Shown: positions 50,178 through 61,655 of the stretch, in pieces
How positions within the stretch are numbered: the first letter of the stretch is position 1
Layout: the number at the start of each line of letters is the position of its first letter
Source of the DNA: Paracyclopina nana
Taxonomy: Eukaryota; Arthropoda; Copepoda; Cyclopoida; Cyclopettidae
Assembly (NCBI GenBank): GCA_019096065.1
Contig: JAGUCH010000009.1
Span: forward strand, 3,234,001-3,298,000
Reading direction: 5' to 3'
DNA: 64,000 bases
Notes under the pieces: model-generated
Databases searched by the model: none
What the model was told of the DNA's origin: nothing
The model's input: the letters and a program-made list of their open reading frames with translations, nothing else
Position numbers and translations under genes: made by a program

Positions 50178-52639
50178 ACCCCAAAAAGAAACTTAATGTG
50201 ATTTCAAAACTGTTTGATCAACATTCATGAAACTATGAATAATAATAGTCAAGTCTTTTGTGCTCAGAATTGTTTCATGTATTTTCTTCGTCAGAGAAGC
50301 GGTGTAACATAAAGTAGGTTCAAAAGTGGAATATTAAGAGTAACAGAAGTAGTAGTAGTATTTTTGGATCGATCATGAGCAGATGTAGTAGTAGCAAAGC
50401 AAGACACAAATAGGTATGAAGTTGTAGTCATTCATCAGAGATGCCAGATTAATATTCTTTAGTTACATTGTTAGGGTACGTAGTTTACTTTTGATGAGGG
50501 GTGGAAAACCAAACGTAATATTCGTAGCAGTTTGGAAGGCGTGTATTTAACGACGAGGAAATTCTACTAGAAAAATGGGGGCCTGAAGTTGATCAACTTT
50601 CGCTTGCATTCCGAGTTCTTTCTTCTAGGTGCCATATACTTTAATTTCGTTCATTTTTTCTTTGTTTTTGTGTTGCGGTTTTTATCATCTTTTTCTTCTT
50701 TTTTTAGAGCGTTTTTCAGTTGGGTTTTTATCCTTTTTTGCTGGCACGGAAAAAATCACATCAAAGATTTCTTTCATCGTATTGTAGTAGCGCATTATTA
50801 AAAGTGATTCCACGAAGAATTCTTCACTAGCGTATGTATAATCGTATATGGTAATAATGTTACAAAAAATTGAAGCTGCATTCAAGCATAATGGGTTCTT
50901 TCCTTCTTAGCAGTATAAAATGGGAGGATTTGTGGGGACTCTTTTCAAGCAAGTTATTTTTGACACATCCATGCAAAAGCTCTCAAGAACACTGAAAAAA
51001 CGTATTAGCAGTAATGGTACAAGTAGTTTCTTTAAAACATGTTTCAGCAATATAGTACTTTTAGATTTTGGGAAATTTTTCGCGAAAGCGTGGGCAATAT
51101 GCGCGTTTTATTTTAAAGGGGGGACGACAATTTTTCATCGAGATCGTTGGTAAAGTTTTCATCGTACTGTATTGTACATAAAAATGATTGATGTGTAATG
51201 TTGAAGTATGTGTGTTTTTGTGTTTTTGTGTTTTAGTTTTTCTTTTCTTTAAACGTTACAAACTCTTAGTCAAACTGATGCACAATCATCACAGCGCTTT
51301 TTTCTTAAGAGCTTACTTTTTCATCGTAGTATGGCTATGAAAGATTTTGTTTTCCAGTGTAATTTTATCTTGATGATGATTTCGGTTTTCCAAGGGTCAC
51401 GACGACGACGACGACGCATGTACACAATCATTGGGGAATGTAAGGTGGTTTTTGCTTTTCTTTGAGCCCCTAAATTGAAGTAGTTAAAGAGTTGTTGCAA
51501 AAACAGACAAATTGCAATCTTAACACTTTTTTGGACGCGTTTCGGTACGTCAACCTGTCTCTTTTTAGGCAAATATCACAGCTGAATGGGAAGAAGGCCA
51601 TAATAATTTTCGTAGAGCTTTTGTTTCCTGTTCACGGTTTCCTTCTCAACAATTACTCTTCTTCTTTTTCACACAAGATCATCGTGTCATGGTTTTGCAA
51701 CGTTCATTCATCCTCTTCTTGTGATTGCACTATCTGTTCTCTAGGCTGCTGTCCTGGCTCTCCATTTTCGAGCTTTTCAATTTGACGTGGTGACAAAATA
51801 GAAGGGCAGAGACCAAAAAAGGGGGGCATGACTTGAAAAAGGAAAAGTGCGTTGTTGATTGCTCTAGCACCAGATATGCCAAAGAAAGGATGATTATTGT
51901 TGTTGTCGTTACAAAATAATTGGATGTTGCTTTGTATTCAGCAGCAAAGGCTTGTTAGGTACTTTTGTGAAAAAGCAAAGTAAATCATCAACGTTTTTTC
52001 GTCAAATCGGGCAGCTTGGAAAAGAAGGACCCACAGCAGAGCCAATGTTATACAATATTGTTATCATTTCTTCTAGTTGAGGTGGGACTGACTGATATTA
52101 CAAAAAGGCTCCATTCTTACGTCTTAAAAAGCGGGACACAATGTTGCAAAAAGAGCCAACTTTACACACGCACACACACATCTTCAAGTAAGATTATTAA
52201 TTGAATTAAAGGTAGCATAGTATAATAACATCATTGTTTCTTCATGTAGTAATAGTAGAGGATCAGCGTAAGCTTGCAGTTCCGTCATAATCACAAACGT
52301 TTTCAGACTACGAGCAAACTGACATCAGCAAAAAAACAAGTTATCACAAGTAGTTTGGCATTTTCGTATTCTACACTTTTGTTCGGTTCGTAACAATTAG
52401 TTTCTTTCTTAGTTGGGAGTGGGGAGGGTGGTACTAGCAGCGGGATTCGTCATGTAGCAATTGTGTTTCTTGAATGAGTAGTGATCTCTCTATCTGACTT
52501 GAATTTTTTGATTTTGCGTTGTTGGTGCAATGGATGATGATGATGAGTAGTGTTCCGGCTACTTATGATATGACACACACGATTAAAGCCAGCGGGTGAA
52601 CGTTGCTACTACATAACAAAAGGTGTGGTTGATGACTTT
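50178..52639. other. Long 3' region shared by EIF3D (+) and CSDE1 (-)
   Basis: No coding exon supported. An AATAAA on the minus strand at 51107-51112 would give CSDE1 a 3'UTR of about 1.5 kb. GTAGTAG runs occur at about 50350 and 50385, and a (CGA)n run at about 51400. For EIF3D only an AATAAT-type signal near 50240 is visible. Confidence 0.45.
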
Positions 52640-55600
52640 CTAATATGCCCTTTTGGCAGTAAACCCTTTGGTTCCATCTGGACCCTTGGGCTGGCGAACG
52701 ATGATGATTTTGCGTCCGGCTCGAGCAGCATCTTCCAAATTCATCGCTTTGAGTTTGGAAATCAGCCGTTCGGGTCGCTTTGAAGAGCTGAAACGACAAC
52801 AGCATATGAAAAAAGTGCCTAAATATATGGATCATTATTCGTCTCACCTCAGCTTTCGGACACAGCATGCGGAGTGCTTTCCAGTGCGTTTATTCGTGAT
52901 AACTACAAACTCGACTTCGTCTCCTTCCTGCAGATTCTCACTGCTCTCAACTTCACTGGTATGGAAGAAAAGCTTCTTGCCCTCGTCGACTTCATAGGTC
53001 AAAAATCCGTATTGGCCTAAAGTGGAGTTGTCAGCACAAAAGAAAAAAGAAGAAAAAAGAAGGACGCACCTTTCATGGCCTCGACGATCGACCTCAGCTT
53101 CTCGCGGGTGGCATGCAAGTTGACAGCAAAGTCATCGTTCAAGTCGGCGTGAAATTGAACAGCATCTCCAATTTGCAGCAGCTCCTTCTTATTGATAAGG
53201 CTGGCAATGCCGAACCGATACTCACTTACGGCTACAAAAAAGTTACATGTATGACACATCACCATGGATTGCATGTTAATCAATAGTAAAATACCTGTCC
53301 CATCCTCATTTTTGACTTGAATGAGACCGCAGTATTCAGACTGGTCAGGATTGACCGACCTCAAAGGCCGCACGACTTTTCCGTGAAGCACGTCCTCTTT
53401 GCCAGGAATTGGTGGGATGGAGCCCTTGCGCAACAGCTTGACATTTTCGGCAGAGATCTTTCCACCCTTGTCCCGGTTGAACACAGTGTACTCAACCTCA
53501 AGCCCGACCTCGAGGCGCTCGGGTTTGCCCCCAAAGTTGCTGAAGTGGAAGAAAATCTCCTTGTCGTGAGCGATGGTCTCAATGAACCCAAATCCGTCCT
53601 TGATGGCAGCAATGTAGCCCTGGAGCACCTCAGAGCTGATGATGGTAGCAGCAGCCTCGACAACTCTGGGGCTGGCTGTTACTACTTGAGGCGGATGCTG
53701 ACTGCCGATGATGCGAATATTTGTAGCGCTGGTTTCTTTGGTCGACTTCAGCTGGTTAATATCGAACCTCACAATATCGCCTTTGTGCGGAAAGTTTCTC
53801 AGATCGCAGTCGTCCGCGTGCAATGGAATCTCGAGATCAAGTCCATTCAACACGTAAAGGATTTTTCCTACGCCCTCCTTGCTCTTCCAGCCCAAGCTGG
53901 ACGTGGGATTGGGCTCGACTTCTACGGTGCCCATTGCATCCTTGTGGACAATCACGGTGAACTGGACGGTACCAGGGGGCAAAAGCTTGATGCGAGTCGC
54001 CATGAATTTGCCCACCTGATTCGGATCATCAGCAACGGTGAACTCGCAGTCGTCTCCCTCTTGGACCTGCTTCGTCACGTCCAAGCACTCGCTGAAGTGG
54101 AAGAAGATCTTGCCATCGCGGTCGGCGCAGTTGATGAAGCCGAAGCCATCCTTGATCGTGGCGACTGTGCCTTGCTCGCGTCTTTCATCGGATACCTTGA
54201 AAGACTCGTCCAAGAGTTCGATCTTCGTCGCCCGAGGATGCTTGTCGCGTCGGTCAACAGCGATGACGAATTTGACCCAGTCTCCGTGCTTGAGGGTAAA
54301 GTCGCCCACTTGGTCGGTTTCTCCGAACTGCACTTCCTTTTCGGACCTGTCAGCTCCGCGGTACTTGACCCGTCCGCTCAGCGCTTCTTCGGAGCCACTG
54401 GAGCGGAAGCTACGGTCGAGAGGCTTCAACACCTGGCCTCTAAAGTACTCGGTTCCGACGTCCTCGAAAACGACAGTTCCTGATGGCAGCTTGATGATGT
54501 TGCTGGCCACCTGCAATATTGAATAGATATATTATTCGAAATAAGACTAGAACTGTTGCTAGCTCAACCGACCCACTTAAAAAAATGGGGGATATTGATC
54601 TTCATTTTACTTAGATAAGCATAATAAGAAACATTTTGGGGATTAAGGACAAAATATATATAAGTATAGGGTAGCGAAGATAACTAGAAATTGAGGATCA
54701 GCCTTTTAAAGCACAAAAATGCTAAGATAAATGCATATGAAAAAGCCTTTCAACATGTCCGATTTTTTTGTTTGCATAAATCATTTAAAGCATTAGTTAC
54801 CTCTTTTCCATTGCGTGTTTGAATAGTGAACTCGACATTGTCACCAAGGTCAACGGGGCCTCCGATCTCAACATCAGTTGACCGAAAGTAGATCTCGCGA
54901 ACGACATCAGCTCTTTCGATAAATCCAAAAGACTTGTCCTCCTGAATGGAGTTGACGACTCCTTGGTACTTGACTGGTGAGGCTGGGTTCTCCAAACGGA
55001 TGGTGCGCGCGACCAAATTGCCAGAGCGAGCCATGGTGGCCATTTGAAAGCTGACCTTATCACCAGCTGTAACGATCACATTTCCCTCGACGTCGCTCAT
55101 TGTGAAGGGCAAAAAGAAGCATTCGCCCCGATTCTCATAGCTGATGCGGCCCTGAGTCTCACTTCCAGTATCGGGGTCAATCCTGGCCTCAGTAGTTACA
55201 GTCCCGATGACGCGCTCTTCTCTCATAACCTGAGAAAAACAAAGTAAGAAATATGCCCAAAAGTAGATAGCTTAGCATTCTTCTTACAACTTCAGGGGCG
55301 ATTTTGGAAACGCTGCTGGCGATCGGTTTCCCAGTTCTACGATCGTAGGTCATCTCGAATTCCACAGGATCCCCGATTTTCAAGTGCTCAATGGTCCCAT
55401 CAAATTGGGAGAAATGGAAGAAAAGTCGGGCTTGGCGGTCGCAGCACTGAATAAACCCATACGAGTGCTGCAATAAAATGATAATGTTATACAATTTTTA
55501 CCCCAATTTCTCAAGTGCGTTTACCAGGAGCTTTTCAATAATGCCCGTCTCCCTATGGCCAGGGCCGGGAGGATGATGATCGTTATTGTATCCATTGCGG

Positions 55601-56460
55601 CCACCGCCACTTTGGCTGTTATTAGACGCAGAGCTGATGTTGAACGTTCCAATCTCGAAATTGCCCATAGAGGGGAAGTTGTTGCCGGATCCGTTGTTCA
55701 TGCTGTTATTGCCCATTCCTTGCCCATTCGTGGAGCTCATATTGTTGCCGCTACTTCCGCCGCCGCTGGTGTTGACATCGTTCCAAGTGCCGATTTTCAT
55801 GTCATTGAATCCTGGACGATTGCCTGCTGCCGACGAGGAAGTAGGAGGCGAAGAGGGTCGGCTCTTTTGCATGCCATACCCACGATTGTAGAAATTGCCC
55901 CCGCCATCCCCAGGCCACATTTGGCCTCCTCCATTAGCGCCGTTGTTAAATCCGTTGTTCATCATTTTATTGCCATGTTCACTCAAGTTGGCTGGCACCG
56001 ACATTTGCCTCTCAAATCCAGAGCTGGGCATGGGACGCATGTTTTCAAATCCAGAAGAGAAAAGACTGTTGCTCCCATTGCTTCCGCCATTGCTGTATCC
56101 GTTGCTTCTGGACTCTGAAGAAAAGAGGCCGGAGTCAGCAGCCATCTCCCGGCCTCGGAGAGGAGCCGCTGCCTGGCCTCCAAAGCCACGGAGGCTCCAA
56201 TCGATGCCACCACCATCGTGGTCAGCGGAGGACGAGCCCAGAAGGCTGGACAAACGAGTCGAGCTATTGTTGGCAGAGGGAGAGGTGGGGTGATTGCTGT
56301 AGTTGTTGTAGCCCCCGAAACCATTGCTCTGGCCAAACATATTCTGCGGGTTCTTGGTGATTTGGCGAGGCCCACCTCGCCCACCAAATTGACTTTGCAG
56401 CGGGCTCAAACTCCCGTTGGAGGGAACTTCAGGTTGAAGTGGCCTCCACTGAGAGCTCAT
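52640..56460 (-). CDS. CSDE1 (Unr): Cold shock domain-containing protein E1 (Upstream of N-ras)
   Basis: Cytoplasmic RNA-binding regulator of translation and mRNA decay. Exons 55525-56460, 55288-55467, 54801-55229, 53295-54510, 53070-53231, 52848-53016, 52640-52787; all phases agree; 1079 codons. The first 300 residues are Asn/Gly/Ser-rich and disordered, longer than in vertebrates. Then come multiple cold-shock domains with the RNP cores [88 protein letters not shown], alternating with diverged ones ([26 protein letters not shown]). The C-terminus ([32 protein letters not shown]) matches the SUZ-C-like tail of the family. Identity is secure. Confidence 0.95.
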
Positions 56461-57490
56461 GTTCTTGCTCCTCAGTCAGAAGCACCCTAATAAGCAGAAT
56501 AAATTAAACATTGCCTGACATCAATGAAAAGACAGTCTTACTTTGTTTTGTTTGTTTGTAGACGCTGGTGGTCCTTCCACGGGAAGGAGAGCTTACAGGG
56601 AAGACAAGGCTGCGAAATGCTGTAGTAGCCTCTCTCTTCGCAGTCCGAGGTGGTCAATAGTCGTGTGGTTGAGGTTAGTGTAATTATCCTAGTTTTCCTT
56701 CGATTATTTTGAGGTTGCTGATCACAAGCTCCGAAACTGGTGTTCCAACTAGAAATTGTGTTGTTGTAGTAGCGATGTTTCCTTTTCTTTCTTGGCGGTT
56801 TGATTTTGACTGCAATTAAGGATGATGGTAACCGTTTTCCTTCTAGGTTGTAAGCCTGGAGTTATTGTTCGGATGTACTCGGTTGTTAAGATCTTGAGTT
56901 GAGTGTGATTCAAAAGGGATTTTTCTGATGAAGTAGTAGTTGTAGTTTGTATGATGCTGCTGCAAAGACAAAGGAGAGGAAACCTTTCAAGATGGAACGT
57001 CAAAAACTCTGAACATTTGGAGGCTTTTTGTATTTATGAAATGTCAAGTCCAACAGCTCAATTGCCGAAAATAATCTGGCATTTGACTTCAATTTTGATG
57101 ATTAAAAATGTGAAGAGAGGAATATTCCACACTGCACTTAAAAAAATATCAAATAACACTCCCAAGAGATGATGATACAGCTTGTGTAATGTTGTTTTAT
57201 AAGCAATCTACTGACCTATTTTTATCCTCGAAATCGAAAATCTATTTTTGGGCTTTGTGTCAAATTTTAAAGTGCAAATCACAAGTCAAAATTCTGCATT
57301 TTAGCCAGATGCGGCTTAATCTAAACGATCATCTCGTGTGAGCTATTTCCTTGGCGTTTCAGAAAAGTTAAAACAACTCCTAAAAAGCGCTTAAATCCTG
57401 GTGAAAATAATTTTTTCTTACCTTTCGTTTCACACTACGCGAGACATCCCGCCATGTTGGTCCAGTTTTGGCGACGAAGGCCGATATGAT
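56461..57490 (-). promoter_or_regulatory. CSDE1 5'UTR exons and promoter region
   Basis: The leader joins three pieces: a first exon ending at the donor AAAG/gtaaga (57422), a middle exon 56542-56959, and 56461 to about 56489 before the ATG. The first exon contains an upstream ATG with six codons and a stop (about 57455). The outer boundary of the first exon is a guess. Confidence 0.5.
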
Positions 57491-58054
57491 GCTTGGGCTG
57501 GCCGTTGAAGCCTAAAATAGTTGAGACTCGCAGAAGTTTCCTTAGTTGTGACGTCACGTCCACTTTATTGTGCACATACTATTAAATGGCGTTGTGACGT
57601 CATCTCAAAAAAAGTCAACTGCCATTTGGTGAGCTTTGATAAATGGCTTGGGAGCTTGTGATGCGTCGAAAAACTACCTCGAACCTTATTAAGCAAGGAA
57701 TAAAGGCAGCAATGAAGCTACTTTAGCAAAATTAATTGGTTAAAATTCCCAATTTGTTTAGTAAGAAGTTTGATATTGTGCTCGAATCCTTGACTGAATG
57801 ATCTCAAAATGAAAAACAAACGAAGAAACACTTCAACACTCATTTTTAGGCCTGAGAAATCAAGGTACAAAACGCTACTCGGTGGCACAAAAAAGGCAGA
57901 CAAGTTCGATAGCTAATCGGCCAACAGCGCCCTCTAGCGCTCCTTATTGGCAATAATATAGTTTATGGTACCCTACGCGTACATAAACTTTATGAATTTT
58001 AAGAACATAATTTGATGACGAAATTATTTTTATTCACTGAATTCTGAATATCTG
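57491..58054. other. Intergenic, nothing recognised
   Basis: Between the CSDE1 promoter and the anoctamin 3' end. No exon supported. Confidence 0.4.
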
Positions 58055-61000
58055 TCACACTACTATACGACCATCAGTAACATCTCCTGTGTTTAAATTG
58101 GAATTGTCAGATCTTTGCCTCAACGAACGGGTACACTCATCCACGTGAGTTTCTGTCCATAATGTGCTAGATGGTGGTTCCGTCCCAGCATCATGGTCCT
58201 CGTCAAAGTCAAATAGTTTGCCCTTGGCCTTGAGTAACTCAGTTCTGATGATTATTTCGTTGGTCACATAAGCTTCTCTGCGAATCCTGTCACGAAGATC
58301 TCGGCTAATGTTCGGAACGACCCACTTGATTGCCATCACAGAGAGAGCCACCACATTCTAGAAATGAATAATTATCATTAGACACATATTGCATATTAAA
58401 GGGATGATAAATGTACCTGAAAAATCACCACAAAAGATAGCCTTGCAGCCAAAACATGCCAGTACACATCTTTCAGCTTGTAAGGGTCCGGATCTTGTGG
58501 GGAGTTTCTATAGTCAAAATATCTGCAATATTCTGGGTGATCACTAATAAGTGAGCTCTTGTTTCTTTCAAAGTCATTCGGACTGAAATAGGACAATGTG
58601 AAGTTGGTGTAACCATGTAGGCTACCATCCTGGCTGTATACGTGGCTGTATACTAGTTTTGGTATGAATTCAGACGTGAAGGCGATAATAAGAGCCTAAA
58701 AATAGCCGACATAGAGTTTGGTTGGTAATAATAATGGGAATGAATTACATTTGTTACTACAGAGATTCTCCCAAGGCTTTCAAGGATTTGAAGCCACACT
58801 CCAATATCTTTCACGCGTACTGCAACAGGACGCCTACAGCACATAATCCATTCTTAGGAATTTATGTTATATAACACAGTAGGTGATTAATTTACCTGTG
58901 ATGGACTAGAAGCTTTTTGGCATCCAATCTTAGCTCAAAAATGTTATTGAGCAGAGCAAAGAAAGGTGCCAAAGGAAACGCTGAGACAAAGATGGTGACA
59001 AACCCATACTGAATAACTACGGATAGGGTACAAACATACACATTTTAGAGCTATAAACAATGACAGCAATTCATCTTACCCATTTCAAGGTACTCATAGA
59101 ATAAGCCCTGGTTGCCCCACTCTGCCAATTTGAAGTCTCGCACCCATTGTGGCCAAGATCCCTTGTTGGTATCCACTGAATTTCCCGTTGCCAGCTTGAG
59201 AGAGTTGTAGAGCTTCCATAGCTTGGGCAAATGATACTCGACAATGGACATCATAAACTGCTTGCCCACGAATATGATGGCCATCTGCAGGCATAATTCC
59301 ATTAGGCAGCCGCCGGGACTGCATTCCTCTTGTCTGTAGCCTATGATCCGATTGTAGTCCCCAGGGTATCCAATGAATTGGCCCTTGAAGAAAGCCACAT
59401 AGAAAATGGAGCCATAGTAGTTGACAAACTGCAGCACATAAATCTTGAGTGATAGAGAGTCGTCAAACTCCGTTTGAGTTCGATTGAGTTCCAGCTCAGT
59501 GAGCCAAACAGCCACATAGCCATAAATCTGGTTGACGATGAGAATACAGACCAAGTTGATGGCAGCTCCGGTCGCAGATATGAATAAGCTAGCATTTGAC
59601 TGAATGGTCTCTTCATCCACGGTGGAGAGTGCCAAAATCATGGACATTCTGTACAGGATAACTCCGACTACTGCAGCCAGGACTACGAGCACCATGAGGA
59701 GAACAGTAGAGGCTGAAATGACCACCCCTGGTACTTTTCTGCTCCAGTATGGCACTTTTGGCTCCGTGGTTTGAGTGATGAGGTTCACCGTTTTTTCCTC
59801 CACATGCTTGAGCTCTTCCAAATATTCAGGCCTTGGATGCTCCTCTTCTGGAGTGTAATCAGTAGTATCCCACCGATGAGTCATTTCTTGTGAGTACCTC
59901 TTCCAAAACTCGAGAAACATGGCAGCTATAAATAAAGAACGTCTGTTTAAAGACATGGAAATTAGAAAAATAGTGGAGGTCATACCCCAAAATGACATAA
60001 AGACGGCGAAAAAGACGGTAGCTCCATTATCAAATAAAGAAAGAATTTTCGAATGTAGGCAAGTCTCCTTGAGTTTCCAATAATCACAGAAATGATCACA
60101 GGCAGGACACATGAGGATGTTGTCATCGCTGCTGCATATCTCTTGGCTGGGAGGATAGTCATGCAAGTTGATGAATCCATACAGAAAGCAAATCACCCCC
60201 ACAATCGAGGGGACGATCAGCATGTTTGTGTAGAAGCCAAGCCAAGCAAAATACAGTGCCACTTTGACTCCGAAATAATCCCTGACTGCATCCAAAGGCT
60301 GGAAGTGGAACATTTTCTTGAAGGCAGCCCACTCGCAGAATAGCATATCCCTCATGCCTTTACCATCTCCAATGTATCCCTAAATGGTTAAAATCATCCA
60401 CATTTAGTATTTCAATTGCTTAAGGATGCGAATCATACGTCATGAAGAGGATATGCTGCAGAATAAACACCATCGTTGAGAGCTCTGTCTATCCCGAAAG
60501 CAAAATCATCCTTATCATCCGAGGACAATCGTTTCCTCTTCAGCACGAATTCAATCACCCTTGATCTCATAGACTGTGAGAAAAAGTTGGGCCTGTCCAC
60601 ATCGAAGCTAAGTATGAAAGTAAATAATGCAGCCACTTTTATGAGCAGAAAAATTCTTACAGGTATTCTTTGTCCCTTGAGAAAACTGCAGTCAAGTCCT
60701 GACTTCTGGATGGAAACTTTCGCTGGTCATACATGAACGGCTCAGTAAATCTTCCCAAGCTACTTCTGACACCTTTGACCACATCGCCTATGATGGGAAT
60801 GGAGCTGATTTGCAGTTGCACTTCTTGGATATGATCAAACTGCAATTTAATTTGAGCCCATCTTTCATAAGCTGCATGGAGTTTAACTTTATAGGAAGAA
60901 TACCTTTTTCATGGGTAGTCTCAATTTCAATATTTCGGCATATCTTTTGAGCACCTCTTTGGGTACATAGATTTTGACAAAATTGAGCCCAGTTTCAGAG

Positions 61001-61201
61001 TTTTCATCCTTTGACAGGATGAGTCCTTCCAGCTCAAGGTTGCGCTCGAATGTTTCTCTCTTGAGTGCAGATGACCTCGTGGTAGCATATTCTGACTTGG
61101 AGTCCCACACCAGGACAAAATCGACAGGGATATCCTGAAACACGAAGTGTCATCAGCAGCCTCGCATAGCTGTTATTACTTACCCCCTGTTCCTCCTCCA
61201 T
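58055..61201 (-). CDS. Anoctamin (TMEM16) channel or scramblase
   Basis: Ten-helix calcium-activated chloride channel or lipid scramblase. Exons: 61184-61201 (MEEEQG only), 60904-61134, about 60661-60903, 60439-60607, 59986-60379, 59080-59925, 58896-59016, 58749-58833, 58417-58695, 58055-58357. Seen: [14 protein letters not shown] at the start; [68 protein letters not shown]; then helices 6-8 with the Ca-binding acidic residues: Glu in SIVEYHLPK, two Glu in EYLEM, Glu and Asp in [26 protein letters not shown] and [11 protein letters not shown] follow. It belongs to the ANO1-7 group; channel or scramblase function cannot be told. At 60900-60906 the frame shifts by one base between the second block and the next (see findings). 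The N-terminal cytosolic part is short. Confidence 0.9.
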
Positions 61202-61655
61202 GGCTCCCCTGGCAACGTCAGGTTACCTGCATTTCTTGGCCAAATGCCCAAAGTGCGACCGGTAGTGGTGTCAGTCCAGAGCACACTCTGTTTATCATGT
61301 GACGTCATGCACTGAAGTTTTACCCTGCATGCTGTCTGTGCCTGTCTGTGTGCGAGAGGAAAATCTGCTAGGTTTACAGTTGTTGGGCCTGGGTCACTCT
61401 GACAATTGTTGCTCCCCCTTTTATCTTTCGTGTAGAAAGCACATTTACCAAGAGTAATCGATTGTCTCTGTTAATAATTCATATCTTTCAATGACAGTGC
61501 TTGACAGACACTCCCTGATTGTACACGAAGAGCTCTTTTCTCGCAACCTTTCTCCATTGATTCTACATTATTAATCATAAAACGTAATTTTTAAGGTTCG
61601 CACCACTCTCATCATTCTGTTAGACATAAAAGTATGAAGCGATTATATTCCAACG
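61202..61655. other. Spacer between anoctamin 5' end and kanadaptin 3' end
   Basis: 454 bp, same-strand neighbours. No feature beyond the expected leader and promoter of the anoctamin. Confidence 0.35.

Noticed and set aside
53317-54483. 388-codon plus-strand open frame
   Set aside because: It is the antisense shadow of the CSDE1 cold-shock exon; the CSDE1 frame has clear family motifs.
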